From contig NZ_CALFSA010000016.1 in NCBI RefSeq assembly GCF_937919355.1, positions 1 to 47,187 of the forward strand: a DNA stretch of 47,187 bases, read 5' to 3'. This document shows positions 16,862-25,332 of this stretch, piece by piece. Each line of letters opens with the position of its first letter. Position 1 is the first letter of the stretch. The DNA is from an uncultured Methanofollis sp. (lineage in GTDB: Archaea > Halobacteriota > Methanomicrobia > Methanomicrobiales > Methanofollaceae). The notes beneath the pieces are model-generated. The model saw nothing but the letters and a program-made list of their open reading frames with translations, made no database searches and was not told the DNA's origin. A program made the translations under genes and the position numbers.

Positions 16862-18124
16862 ATGTCCGCCCTGCCCATGCGGGGGGCGGGGGAATTTTTG
16901 AGAGTACCTGTTATCGTTGCGGTCGTCTTGCTCCTGCTGTTGACAACCCATGCCGTCGCCGGCGACCCGACCGTGGTCGTCACCGGCTACACCGTCACAC
17001 CGGAGGTGCTCATGCCCGGCGGGCAGGGCACGATCCAGGTGAACCTCACGAACACCGCAAGACAGGCGACGATGACAGAGACCGACACCTACACTGGCGG
17101 TGCGAGCGGGACCAGGACCGAGACGAAGAGCACCGCCATCAACGCCTATGTCGAGAGCGTCTACCTCAAGGGGGACGGCCTGACGGTGATCTCCGGAGAC
17201 TACGGGGACGTCGGCGAGGTCGGGCCGGGTCAGTCCGTTACCCTCACCTTCCTTGTGCAGGCACCTGAAGAGGAGGGCCTCTACTTCCCCGAGGTCTGGA
17301 TCAGGGTCAGGGGTGCGCAAGGTGTCAAATATCCCGTCCCCGTGAACGTGAACTCCCGGTATGCCCTCATTGCACAGCCCGCCATCTCCGTCGTGCGGAC
17401 CGCACCCGATCGGGTGGTGCCCGGCGAGACCTTCTCCCTCTCCCTCCTCCTCGAAAATACCGGACTCTCACGGGCAAACGACCTCTCCGTGCAGGTCTCG
17501 CCGTCCAACACGACGTCCATCGTCTCCCTCTCCCCAGAACACTACTATGTCAAGCAACTCGAACCCGGTGACGCGGTGCGTTTCAACCTCTCCTTTGCGA
17601 CAGACAGGAAGACGCCGACGGGCCTGCAGGTGGTCCCGGTCTCACTAACCTACGTCACGCCCGACTCCGTGAAGGTCGCCAGGACTGAGTCGGTCGGCGT
17701 GCAGGTGACAGGGCAGGCAGAGATGGGGATCGCCTCCCTCTCCACCGACCCGGTGCGGCCCTCTGCCGGCAGTCCCTTCACCCTGGTCTTCAGGATCGAG
17801 AACACCGGCACCGACGACGCCACCTCGGTGCGGGCGACAGTCGACCTCCCCTTCGAGGGGACGAAAGAAGCCTTTGTCGGGACGATCGAGCCTGACAACG
17901 ACGCCCCCGCCGTCTTCAACCTCCGGGCAGGCGAGGCCGGCGACAGGCCGTACGCTCTCACCGTTGAGTGGCGCGACGACAGAGGTGCGCACACCATGAC
18001 CGAAGACCTCAGCATCTCCGTCGAGGCGCCCGACAGGACGGCACTCATCGTCGGGGTGGTCGTGCTGATCGCGGCCGTCGTCGTGGCCGTCTGGTGGCTA
18101 CGGCGGAGGAAGGAGGGGGGATAA
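16862..18124 (+). CDS. Exported Ig-like (CARDB/NEW3, COG1361-type) protein with C-terminal TM
   Basis: 420 residues. A signal peptide (about 10-34, core VIVAVVLLLLLTTHAVAG) precedes at least three extracellular beta-sandwich repeats: about 36-160, 170-275 (VVPGETFSLSLLLENTG) and 285-385 (PSAGSPFTLVFRIENTG). The recurrent L..ENTG motif is typical of CARDB/NEW3 domains in archaeal surface proteins. A C-terminal helix (about 392-412) and RRRKEGG form a membrane anchor. The gene is followed after 2 bases by an FtsX-like permease and then an ABC ATPase, so it is most likely the extracytoplasmic component of that transporter. ATG 16877 is an alternative start. Confidence 0.82.
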   Translation: MSALPMRGAGEFLRVPVIVAVVLLLLLTTHAVAGDPTVVVTGYTVTPEVLMPGGQGTIQVNLTNTARQATMTETDTYTGGASGTRTETKSTAINAYVESVYLKGDGLTVISGDYGDVGEVGPGQSVTLTFLVQAPEEEGLYFPEVWIRVRGAQGVKYPVPVNVNSRYALIAQPAISVVRTAPDRVVPGETFSLSLLLENTGLSRANDLSVQVSPSNTTSIVSLSPEHYYVKQLEPGDAVRFNLSFATDRKTPTGLQVVPVSLTYVTPDSVKVARTESVGVQVTGQAEMGIASLSTDPVRPSAGSPFTLVFRIENTGTDDATSVRATVDLPFEGTKEAFVGTIEPDNDAPAVFNLRAGEAGDRPYALTVEWRDDRGAHTMTEDLSISVEAPDRTALIVGVVVLIAAVVVAVWWLRRRKEGG

Positions 18125-18126
18125 GG

Positions 18127-19326
18127 GTGTCGGACATCGGCGTCTCCCTCTTCCTTGCGTCCCGGTCGATCAGGCGGGGGAACAGGGGGACCTTCGTCCT
18201 CACCGTCATGATCATCGCCCTGGTCTTCGTGAACCTCGTCTTTCTCCCCTCCATCATCTCCGGGGTCGTCGAGATCTTCAACAGGCAGTCGATCGATTAC
18301 ACCTACGGCAACCTGGTCATCGAACCGAAGGAGAATGACCTCTATATCGACGACGTCGCCGCCCTGAAGAGGAAGATCGACCGCATCCCCGGCGTCGCAG
18401 GGTCGTCCCCCCATATCCAGATCGGCGCCACCTTCACCTACAGGGGAAAGGCGATCCCCGGCACAGTCGTCGCCTTCACGCCGCAGTATGAGAAGGAGGT
18501 GACCGCTCTCCATACCGCCGTTACATCGGGCGACTTCCTCTCTGACGGGGACAGGGACCAGATCGTCCTCGGCGTTCTCCTTGCCGGTGAGGAGGACGAG
18601 TCGAAGGACAGGATCGAGTCCCTCGGCGGCGTGAAGGTCGGCGACTCCGTGCTCGTCACCTTCACGAACGGGGAGACGCGGGATATGCGGGTGAAGGGCA
18701 TCATCGAGACGATGGCGGTCCAGGCCGACAGGCAGGCGTATGTCACCACCGGCGAGATGGAGGACGTCCTCGGCATCTCGGACCAGGCCAACCAGATCCT
18801 GGTCCGCACCGTGGAGGAGGGGAACGAGGAGGAGATGAAGGTCGCCCTCATGAGTTTCGGTGTCCAGGAGACGATCAAGACCTACGAGGAGAAGGCGCAG
18901 GGCTTCGTGACCGACGCCATCCAGAGCTTCGACATCATCAATGCGATCTCGACCCTGGTCTCCCTCGTCATCGCCGTCGTCGTCGTCTTCATCGTCATCT
19001 TCATCAGCACGGTGGGCAAGCGCAAGCAGATAGGGATCCTCAAGGCTATCGGGATCGACGAGAGGATCATCATCAACTCCTACGTGATCCAGGTGGCGGT
19101 CATCGCCTCTCTCGGGACGGCCGTCGGTCTCGTCTTTACCGCTCTCCTCACCCTGTACCTCACTGCAAACCCGCTCATCTTCCCGGGCGGCGCCGTCAGT
19201 CCGGTGCTCGAAGCCGGGCAGATCTCCCGGAGCATTGCAGGACTCTTTGCCGTCTCTCTTGTCTCCGGTTATATCCCGGCATGGAAGACGGCGCAGGAAC
19301 CGATCCTGGACGCCGTGAGGGGGTAG
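18127..19326 (+). CDS. ABC transporter permease, FtsX/MacB-like
   Basis: 399 residues with MacB/LolC topology: an N-terminal helix (about 19-44, TVMIIALVFVNLVFLPSII), a large extracytoplasmic MacB-PCD-like domain (about 45-260), then three helices at the C-terminus, with the FtsX core IISTVGKRKQIGILKAIG near 295-312. I chose GTG 18127 because it is preceded by a strong GGAGG-type site (about 18108-18120), lies 2 bases after the previous stop, and begins where the family begins. A longer frame from 17968 is only read-through of the upstream gene. The ATPase gene follows at once. The operon probably moves lipids, peptides or lipoproteins, or drives envelope mechanics. Confidence 0.88.
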   Translation: MSDIGVSLFLASRSIRRGNRGTFVLTVMIIALVFVNLVFLPSIISGVVEIFNRQSIDYTYGNLVIEPKENDLYIDDVAALKRKIDRIPGVAGSSPHIQIGATFTYRGKAIPGTVVAFTPQYEKEVTALHTAVTSGDFLSDGDRDQIVLGVLLAGEEDESKDRIESLGGVKVGDSVLVTFTNGETRDMRVKGIIETMAVQADRQAYVTTGEMEDVLGISDQANQILVRTVEEGNEEEMKVALMSFGVQETIKTYEEKAQGFVTDAIQSFDIINAISTLVSLVIAVVVVFIVIFISTVGKRKQIGILKAIGIDERIIINSYVIQVAVIASLGTAVGLVFTALLTLYLTANPLIFPGGAVSPVLEAGQISRSIAGLFAVSLVSGYIPAWKTAQEPILDAVRG

Positions 19327-19328
19327 GC

Positions 19329-20081
19329 ATGATCGTTGCCCGCGACCTTGCCCGGACCTACATGCTCGGGGCGGTGCCTGTCCGCGCCCTGCGGGGCGTC
19401 TCCTTCACCATCGAGGGGGGGGAGTTCGTCGGGATCATGGGAGCCAGCGGGTCGGGGAAGTCCACCCTCCTCCACGCGATGGGCCTCCTCGACGTCCCGA
19501 CCGCGGGCACGATCGAGATCGACGGGACAGACGTCCTCGCCCTCTCCGGGAGGGAGAAGACGCGTTTCCGGCTGAACAGACTTGGCTACGTCTTCCAGGA
19601 CTACGCCCTCATCCCGGAACTGACGGTGGAGGAGAACGTGGTCCTCCCCTGTCTGGTGCGAGGCGTGCCCCGCGAGGAGTGCCTCGGCCTGAGCAGGGAA
19701 GTTCTCAGGGACGTTGGACTGGAGGGGCGGATGGACCACCGCCCGGCCGAACTCTCCGGCGGCGAACAGCAGAGGGTGGCGATTGCGCGGGCCCTGGTGA
19801 ACAGACCGGCCATCCTCTTCGCCGACGAGCCCTGCGCGAACCTCGACTCGGCGACCTCGACGACGATCCTGGACCTCTTTGCCCGCCTGAACGAAGAGTT
19901 CGGGCAGACGATCGTGATGGTGACGCATGAAGACTGGCATATCAGGTATTTCTGCCGGGTGATCTATCTCCGCGACGGCCTGGTCGAGAGGGAAGAACCG
20001 TGCAGGACGAAAAAAAGACGGAGGGCGTCACCGGATCGAGAGACCGCCGTCGACGACGATCGCCTGCCCGGTGATGTATGA
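19329..20081 (+). CDS. ABC transporter ATP-binding protein, LolD/MacB type
   Basis: 250 residues. Walker A GASGSGKST (38-46), Q-loop in VFQDYALIPELT, signature LSGGEQQR (142-149), Walker B with D166-E167 in ILFADEPCANLD, and H-loop in MVTHE. The motifs and length match the LolD/MacB/FtsE group that pairs with FtsX-like permeases. ATG 19329 lies 2 bases after the permease stop. The tail past about residue 230 (TKKRRRASPDRET) is atypical and overlaps the convergent SDR gene by 54 bases, so it may be a recent extension by loss of an earlier stop. Energises the three-gene transporter. Confidence 0.93.
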   Translation: MIVARDLARTYMLGAVPVRALRGVSFTIEGGEFVGIMGASGSGKSTLLHAMGLLDVPTAGTIEIDGTDVLALSGREKTRFRLNRLGYVFQDYALIPELTVEENVVLPCLVRGVPREECLGLSREVLRDVGLEGRMDHRPAELSGGEQQRVAIARALVNRPAILFADEPCANLDSATSTTILDLFARLNEEFGQTIVMVTHEDWHIRYFCRVIYLRDGLVEREEPCRTKKRRRASPDRETAVDDDRLPGDV

Positions 20082-20813
20082 GGCGGCGTCCGAGCAGAGC
20101 CAGAGAACTGCGGCGGCCACCTCCTCGGGACGCCCGAAGCGCCCGGCCGGGATCTCCTGCATCGCCCGCATCTTTGCCTGCGTGATGGAGACGCCCGGTA
20201 TTGTCTGCCACGCCCGGTCGAGCCCCTCTGTCTGGATGACGCCCGGGCAGACGGCATTGACCCTGATGCCCGAACTCGCGAATTCGAGGGCGGCGGCACG
20301 GGTGAGGGCGAGGTTGGCGCTCTTCGTCGCCGCATAGATCGAGGCCCCCGGTGACCCGAGGATGGCGGAGACAGCCGAGATGTTCACGATCGCCCCGCCA
20401 CCGTGCTGGACCATTGCCGGGATCTCGTACTTCAGGGAGAGGAAGACACCCCTGAAGTTCGTCCCGACGGTGCTGTCGAAGTCGCCACCGCTCTGCATGG
20501 GGATGAACTGTATTGCGCCGGCGACTCCGGCGGCATTGAAGGCGTAGTCGATCCCGCCGAATGTTTCCACCGTGGCGGCGACGAGCCTCTCGACGTCCTC
20601 GTCTCTGGAGACATCGGCCTCTACCCAGAGCGCCTCGCCACCGGCGTCCCGGACCGTCGCCACCGCCTGCTCACCTGTCTCCTTATGACGACTCCCGATC
20701 ACGACCCTGGCACCTTCCGCGGCGAAGGCGGCCGCCGTGGCCCGCCCGATACCCGAACTCCCCCCGGTAATGAGGGCGACCCGGTCCCTGAACTCCCCGT
20801 ATCTTGCGCCCAT
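20028..20813 (-). CDS. Short-chain dehydrogenase/reductase (SDR)
   Basis: NAD(P)-dependent classical SDR of 261 residues, the standard size. The cofactor motif TGGSSGIG lies at 16-23, with NAAG at about 93-96. The catalytic residues are S146 (VNISAVSA), Y160 and K164 (YAATK). The end, ITGQAIVVDGGLSIR, is the usual C-terminal signature. R/K residues after the second strand (SRHKE, 41-45) suggest NADP. The substrate is unknown. ATG 20813 is preferred because a GGAGG-type site precedes it; an upstream ATG (20870) would add 19 residues unlike the family. Convergent with the ABC ATPase gene and overlapping its tail. Confidence 0.9.
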   Translation of the reverse strand: MGARYGEFRDRVALITGGSSGIGRATAAAFAAEGARVVIGSRHKETGEQAVATVRDAGGEALWVEADVSRDEDVERLVAATVETFGGIDYAFNAAGVAGAIQFIPMQSGGDFDSTVGTNFRGVFLSLKYEIPAMVQHGGGAIVNISAVSAILGSPGASIYAATKSANLALTRAAALEFASSGIRVNAVCPGVIQTEGLDRAWQTIPGVSITQAKMRAMQEIPAGRFGRPEEVAAAVLWLCSDAASYITGQAIVVDGGLSIR

Positions 20814-20934
20814 ATCTGTCCCCCCCTCCTCACTCTCTTCATTCATCTGCTTTGCGGCGCCTGCTGCCATGAGGGGGTACGCGTATCCGCCGCCTTCTCC
20901 CTCATCTGATCCGGGGGAAGACGCCGGCAGCGTA

Positions 20935-21291
20935 TCATACCGCCCGTATCGTCAGGGTGAACGTCTTCTCTGCCGCAGCGTCAGGTGCCCCGACCCTCAC
21001 CCACAGGGCCCTGAAGGTGTACGTCCCCGGTCCCAGAGGTTCGACCGTCCACTCCTGCGTCCCCGCCGCCGTCTTCTCGTCGGTGACGACGAGGCCGTCG
21101 CTCATGTCAGTCCTCCACTCGTACTTCTCGACGGTGTCGTACGGGAGGGCGACGATCACCCGCCCTCCTTCGCCGACGCTGACAGTCGTCCCGTTCTCCT
21201 TCTCTCCCACCCTCACGGTGTCAGGGGTGCCGGTGCATCCCACGATGCAGGCGGCAAGTGCAAGGAGGACGATGACGGTCCCGGACTTCAT
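20935..21291 (-). CDS. Chagasin-like (I42) inhibitor-type lipoprotein
   Basis: 118 residues with a lipoprotein-like signal: MKSGTVIVLLALAACIVGC, lipobox at about 16-19. The rest is a small beta-sandwich resembling the chagasin/I42 cysteine-protease inhibitor family: VIVALPYDTVEKYEWR (about 48-63) in place of the NPTTGYxW loop, then PGTYTFRALWVRV and a final strand FTLTIRAV. The key loop sequences are divergent, so inhibitory activity is unsure; in archaea such domains are common on surface lipoproteins. A longer frame reaching 21951 is a shadow of the aminotransferase gene. The start could also be 21321. Divergent from the aminotransferase gene. Confidence 0.72.
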   Translation of the reverse strand: MKSGTVIVLLALAACIVGCTGTPDTVRVGEKENGTTVSVGEGGRVIVALPYDTVEKYEWRTDMSDGLVVTDEKTAAGTQEWTVEPLGPGTYTFRALWVRVGAPDAAAEKTFTLTIRAV

Positions 21292-21465
21292 CGCCCGGCA
21301 TCTGTCTGCCGCGGTCATAACACTTGCGGCACCGGGATAGGTTTTTGCCCCCTGTACACAAACCAGACCTGTATATTCTGCACCGTCCTGAAGAGGGCGG
21401 TCGCGGACGCTCCGGCCCCCTCCTCTTTCGGTACGCCGGAGACACACCAGAAGGTCGGAACTGTG

Positions 21466-22644
21466 ATGGAATACCGTTTTGCAGACCGTATGTATCATGC
21501 CCCTGAATCGTTTATCGAAGAACTCTTCCGGGTCTCTGGCGTCCCCGGCGTCATCTCCTTTGCCGGAGGGCTGCCCGACCCCTCTCTCATCGACGTGGAG
21601 GGGATCGGAAAAGCGGCCTCCGAGGTGATGGAGGAGGAGGGGGCGATCGCCCTCCAGTACTCGACGACAGACGGTTACCTCCCCCTGCGTGAGTTCATCG
21701 CCGCACGCTACAGAAAACGCCTCGGCATCCCGGCAGAGGCGTCTGAGATCCAGATCGTGAATGGTTCGCAGCAGTGCCTCGACCTGATGGCGAAGATCTT
21801 CCTCAACCCCGGCGACACCGCCGGGGTGGAAGGACCGGGGTACCTCGGCGCAATCGAGGCCTTCTCCCTCTACGAACCGCAGGTCCGTGCCGTCCCCCTC
21901 GAAGAGGACGGCCCTGACCTCGAAGCCTTCGAGGCGCTCGTCAGGGAGCACGCTCCCAAATACTTCTACGGTGTCCCGAACTCCCAGAACCCCTCGGGCC
22001 TCACCTACTCACAGGAGAAGAGGAAGGCGATCGCCGATATCCTCGAGGGGACGGGCACGGTCTTCTACGAGGACGACGCCTTTGGAGAACTCTTCTTCGA
22101 CAGACGCCCGCGCCTCCCGGTGAAGAAATACCTCCCCGACGGTGCCGTGCTCTCCGGTTCGTTCTCGAAGACAGTCTCGCCGGGCATGCGTATCGGGTGG
22201 ATACTCGCCCCGGCACCTGTCCTGAAACAGTTCAATGTGGCGAAGCAGGCGGCCGACCTCCACTCCAACTTCCTCTGCCAGATGGTCCTCCACCGCTACC
22301 TGACAGAGACCGACCTCGACGCGCATGTCAGCCGGATCTCCGCGGTGTACGGGAGGCGCTGCCGCCTCATGTGCGACCTCCTCGACGACGGTTTCCCCGC
22401 CGGCGTCACCCACACGACACCACAGGGGGGGATGTTCCTGCTCGTCTCCCTCCCCGACGGCGTCTCGGCGATGGACGTCTTCCATGAAGGGATCAGGAAA
22501 GGCGTCGCCGTCCTGCCGGGCGTCCCCTTCTACGCAAACGGCGGCGGGGAGCACACCATCCGCCTGAACTTCTCCTGCGTCGACGATGAAAGCATCGCCG
22601 AGGGGATGGCCAGGCTGAAGGGCGTTATCGCCTCGTGCGTGTGA
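21466..22644 (+). CDS. PLP-dependent aminotransferase, class I/II (LysN/MocR-domain type)
   Basis: 392-residue fold-type I aminotransferase. The PLP Schiff-base lysine is K235 in SGSFSKTVSPGMRIGW. Other marks are FAGGLPDPSL near the start, NGSQQCLDL for phosphate binding, YGVPNSQNPSGLTYS with the PLP-stacking/Asn-Pro segment, and the terminal IRLNFSCV with the substrate carboxylate Arg. The pattern fits the alpha-aminoadipate/aromatic/branched-chain group (LysN-like); the specific amino acid cannot be read. ATG 21466 is chosen at the normal family start; GTG 21463 is adjacent. A TATA-like CTGTATATTC lies near 21369-21378. The frame is open far upstream but that part is non-coding or antisense. 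Confidence 0.92.
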   Translation: MEYRFADRMYHAPESFIEELFRVSGVPGVISFAGGLPDPSLIDVEGIGKAASEVMEEEGAIALQYSTTDGYLPLREFIAARYRKRLGIPAEASEIQIVNGSQQCLDLMAKIFLNPGDTAGVEGPGYLGAIEAFSLYEPQVRAVPLEEDGPDLEAFEALVREHAPKYFYGVPNSQNPSGLTYSQEKRKAIADILEGTGTVFYEDDAFGELFFDRRPRLPVKKYLPDGAVLSGSFSKTVSPGMRIGWILAPAPVLKQFNVAKQAADLHSNFLCQMVLHRYLTETDLDAHVSRISAVYGRRCRLMCDLLDDGFPAGVTHTTPQGGMFLLVSLPDGVSAMDVFHEGIRKGVAVLPGVPFYANGGGEHTIRLNFSCVDDESIAEGMARLKGVIASCV

Positions 22645-22743
22645 AGGCACGGTTGTCCTGCTATTCACCACTTTTTCCGCCGGTAGCAGGCATGAGATAG
22701 CCGCAGGTCTTTGAGGGTGCTCCTCCACCTCCCCCTCAAAGAC

Positions 22744-22753
22744 TTTAAAATAT
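22744..22753 (+). promoter_or_regulatory. TATA box for the DUF475 gene (leaderless mRNA)
   Basis: TTTAAAATAT is centred about 26 bases before ATG 22774. That is the archaeal TATA-to-start distance, which predicts transcription starting at or next to the A of that ATG. Confidence 0.6.
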
Positions 22754-22773
22754 GACGTCAATGATATGTGGCA

Positions 22774-23709
22774 ATGTTCGATCTCTTCGCCATTCTCCTC
22801 ACGATCGCCGGTCTCTGCCTCTTTGAGACGATATCGTCGATCGACAATGCCATCATCAACGCTGAGGTGCTCAGCACGATGGGGGAGAGGGCGCGGCGGT
22901 GGTTCCTCGTCTGGGGCCTCCTCTTTGCGGTCTTTGTGGTGCGGGGTATCATGCCCTGGCTCATTGTCTGGGCGGCGACCCCGTCTCTCGGCCCGATCGG
23001 TGCCCTGACAGCCACATTCTCCGATGACCCGGCAGTCATTGCATCGATCAATGACTCGGCGCCCATTCTCCTCATCGGCGGCGGCACCTTCCTCCTCTTT
23101 CTCTTCCTCCACTGGCTCTTTCTGGAGCCCAAGGAGTTCGGCCTCAGGGGCGAGCGCTACTTTGCGGAGAAAGGGGTCTGGTTCTACGCCGCCGTCTCGG
23201 TGACCCTCGCAGTCCTCGTCTGGTTCGCCCTCGAAACACGCCCCCTCATGGCCTTCGGCGCTGTCGTGGGCTCGACGGCCTTCTTCATCGTCCAGGGCTT
23301 CAGGATGAACGCCGACATGAAGGAACAGCAGCTCAAGGAGCAGCATCTCTCTGACTTCAGCAAACTCTGCTACCTTGAGGTGATCGACGCCACCTTCTCC
23401 ATCGACGGCGTCCTCGGTGCCTTCGCGTTCACTCTCTCCGTCCCCCTCATCATCATCGGTAACGGTCTCGGCGCCTTTGTGGTGCGTGAACTCACCATCA
23501 GGAACATAGAACACATCAAGCGCTACGTCTTCCTCAAGAACGGTGCGATGTATTCCATCCTCTGTCTGGGTGCGATCATGGTCCTCCACTCCTTCGGCGT
23601 CCCCGTCCCGTCGTTTGTGTCGCCGGTGGTCACCTTCGGCGTCGTCGGCTACTTCCTCTACAAGTCGATCAAGTTCGCCCGCTACATGGACCTGCGGCAC
23701 GGGCAGTGA
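22774..23709 (+). CDS. DUF475/TerC-like integral membrane protein
   Basis: About 311 residues with eight or so hydrophobic helices. Two TerC-like motifs, ETISSIDNAIINAEVL (near 16-31) and EVIDATFSIDGVLGAFAFT (near 204-222), carry acidic residues inside membrane segments, as in the TerC/DUF475 group implicated in metal-ion (Mn2+) handling. The transported ion here is unknown. The TATA box at 22744-22753 favours the ATG at 22774; a GTG two codons earlier (22768) is the alternative. It stands alone and is followed by a 730-base repeat-rich gap. Confidence 0.85.
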   Translation: MFDLFAILLTIAGLCLFETISSIDNAIINAEVLSTMGERARRWFLVWGLLFAVFVVRGIMPWLIVWAATPSLGPIGALTATFSDDPAVIASINDSAPILLIGGGTFLLFLFLHWLFLEPKEFGLRGERYFAEKGVWFYAAVSVTLAVLVWFALETRPLMAFGAVVGSTAFFIVQGFRMNADMKEQQLKEQHLSDFSKLCYLEVIDATFSIDGVLGAFAFTLSVPLIIIGNGLGAFVVRELTIRNIEHIKRYVFLKNGAMYSILCLGAIMVLHSFGVPVPSFVSPVVTFGVVGYFLYKSIKFARYMDLRHGQ

Positions 23710-24443
23710 GGTACTGCGGGAGGACTCTCCCCCTCTCTCCTTCATGGCGGGCATTCGTCGCCGTTCTTTCTCTGAAGAAATCCTGTTCCGGAGTGCCTCT
23801 GCCGGGGGGCTGCCTTGAAGACTCTGTCTTCTCGACTCCCTCTGGTCGTCACTCGAAAACCTCACGGTCAACGGTAAATCAGAGATTTGCCAGAACAGGA
23901 AAATCTTCGATTTTCCCGTATTTCTCACGGTCGCTATCGCTCCCTCTCCCCGGTCCCTCGAAAGCCTCTGGCTTTCTCGAACTCGCTACCGCTCGTTCCC
24001 CGCATCAGGATAGAACCGGGGATGGTAACCCCCTCTCACGATTGTTGATTTCGCCTTCCCTGCCCTATCGCAATTCCAGGGACAACCGAAGGGAGTCGAG
24101 AGAGGTGTGACCGGAGGGAGCATGAGAATACGGGAAATGCAAAGCATTTCCCGTTCACGCACATCTTCGATGTGCAGCGGGTCGAAGACCTTCGAGGTGT
24201 GACCGGAGGGCGCTAGAGAAGGTCGAAGACCTTCGAGGATCCCCCCGCGCGAAGATGAAGGAAGGCGGTTGAGTCACGTTCGTACCCGGAAAAAGTGAGA
24301 GTTTACCATGAAAACCACCAAGGTGGTTTTCAAAGAACCGCCTGAAACTTCGTTTCATGAGCGATTCTACAAAGCCCGGAAATATTTTGTTCAGGGTTGT
24401 CGGCGATCAAAAATTTTCCTGACCATCCATGAGGGCCATTCTC
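23710..24443. repeat. Repeat-rich gap: cluster of trinucleotide-loop hairpins
   Basis: A 734-base gap without a credible gene, packed with hairpins that differ in stem sequence: 23817-23831 (loop TCT), 23873-23891 (AGA), 23898-23916 (TTC), 23960-23976 (TCT), 24131-24153 (10 bp, AAA), 24159-24175 (TTC), overlapping TCGAAG/CTTCGA stems near 24182-24195 and 24223-24236, 24310-24331 (10 bp, AA) and 24343-24357 (TTC). Spacers carry GAG-rich words such as GGAGGGAGCATGAGAA (about 24113-24128) or their complements. The inverted head ATCAGGATAG lies near 24004-24013, so units left of about 24013 read on the minus strand and those to the right read mainly on the plus strand. Same family as at 1739, 39022 and 47072. 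Confidence 0.75.
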
Positions 24444-24971
24444 TTACGTCCGCCTCCCCTGCGACGCCCTTGCCGCCGCGACAAAACCCTCCGGGTCGCG
24501 GCTTCCGAAGAGGACCTTCCTCCCGTCCCTGAGGTACACCCGCACCCCGCGGTCGCCCCCGGTCGTATAGGCCCGCCAGCCTCCGGCGCCCCGCCTGATG
24601 CCCCATCCGCCGAACTCTTTCATGGGACTGTATGTGCAGGCCTCCAGGCGGACGATCTCCCCCGCGGGGATCACCCTGAACCTGAGGTGGAGGGGGAAGT
24701 AACGGTAGGCGATCCCGTCGACCCGCACCTCGACGGTGAGGTGAAGGACGGCGAAGAAGAGGGGGAAGAGCGTGCCGAAGACGATGGTGATGACGGCCAT
24801 CCCCCAGTCGGGCGCCGGGTTGTTCCCGAAGGGGATGCCAAGGAGCAACTGCTGCACCGCCCCCCACCAGGCGATTCCTGCAATGAGAGCGAGGACTGCC
24901 CAGAGCCAGACCTGGGTGAAGTGCTGCCTCTCCCTGAAGATGACCGGGACTTTGTCGACGTCGCTTTCCAT
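24444..24971 (-). CDS. Small membrane protein with two TM helices (DUF6141-like)
   Basis: 175 residues. After a charged start (about 1-18) come two hydrophobic helices: about 22-46 (VWLWAVLALIAGIAWWGAVQ) and about 57-82 (WGMAVITIVFGTLFPLFFAVL). A cytoplasmic beta-rich domain follows, with IAYRYFPLHLRFRVIPAGEI and GWGIRRGAGGWRAYTTGGDRG. This helix-pair plus PH-like strand pattern resembles proteins listed as DUF6141; the match is from memory and tentative. Function unknown. Codon use is normal for the region. Confidence 0.7.
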   Translation of the reverse strand: MESDVDKVPVIFRERQHFTQVWLWAVLALIAGIAWWGAVQQLLLGIPFGNNPAPDWGMAVITIVFGTLFPLFFAVLHLTVEVRVDGIAYRYFPLHLRFRVIPAGEIVRLEACTYSPMKEFGGWGIRRGAGGWRAYTTGGDRGVRVYLRDGRKVLFGSRDPEGFVAAARASQGRRT

Positions 24972-25050
24972 ATAAATCTCTCAATAGTGTCGTCTTCGGG
25001 GGATATATGATGATACTCGTGGAGAAGAATGCCGGTTATTCATTCAGGCC

Positions 25051-25260
25051 TCACCTTCGCGGTGGCGAGGTTAAGGCACAGAGGGCACCACCGAAAGCCA
25101 TCCAGATTGTCTGGTACGTCCCCTGCGCGAGCAACCAGCCTCCCGCAATACTCCCCAGACCTCCCCCGCAGAAAAGCCCCGGCCCGATCAGTCCTGAGGG
25201 GAGTCCCCGGGAACCGGCAGTGACATCACGCGCTATCGTCGCCAGTGTCGATTTTTGCCC
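25051..25260 (-). pseudogene. Relic of an MFS transporter C-terminus
   Basis: In the minus-strand frame that stops at TGA 25053-25051, the segment from about 25250 reads TLATIARDVTAGSRGLPSG, then GPGLFCGGGLGSIAGGWLL and QGTYQTIWMAFGGALCAL. The glycine-patterned helix followed by a second hydrophobic helix is typical of the last two helices of MFS transporters. There is no start codon in a sensible place and the frame loses protein character upstream. I read this as the remains of a deleted gene filling the 360-base gap between two intact genes. It is not part of the 481-residue exporter family member at the left end. Confidence 0.5.
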
Positions 25261-25332
25261 GTCTCCGGTCTCTGTACCCTCACTATCGTGCGGACCCGCC
25301 GCCGTAACCCGCCTCTCAACGCTTGAGGTGCC

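Noticed and set aside
20737..21465. N-terminal extension of the aminotransferase frame
   Set aside because: The extension is antisense to the SDR and lipoprotein genes and lacks family similarity; the domain starts normally at 21466.
22009..23928. 639-codon frame on the minus strand
   Set aside because: Runs across the aminotransferase, the gap and the DUF475 gene in antisense. No domain, no start context.
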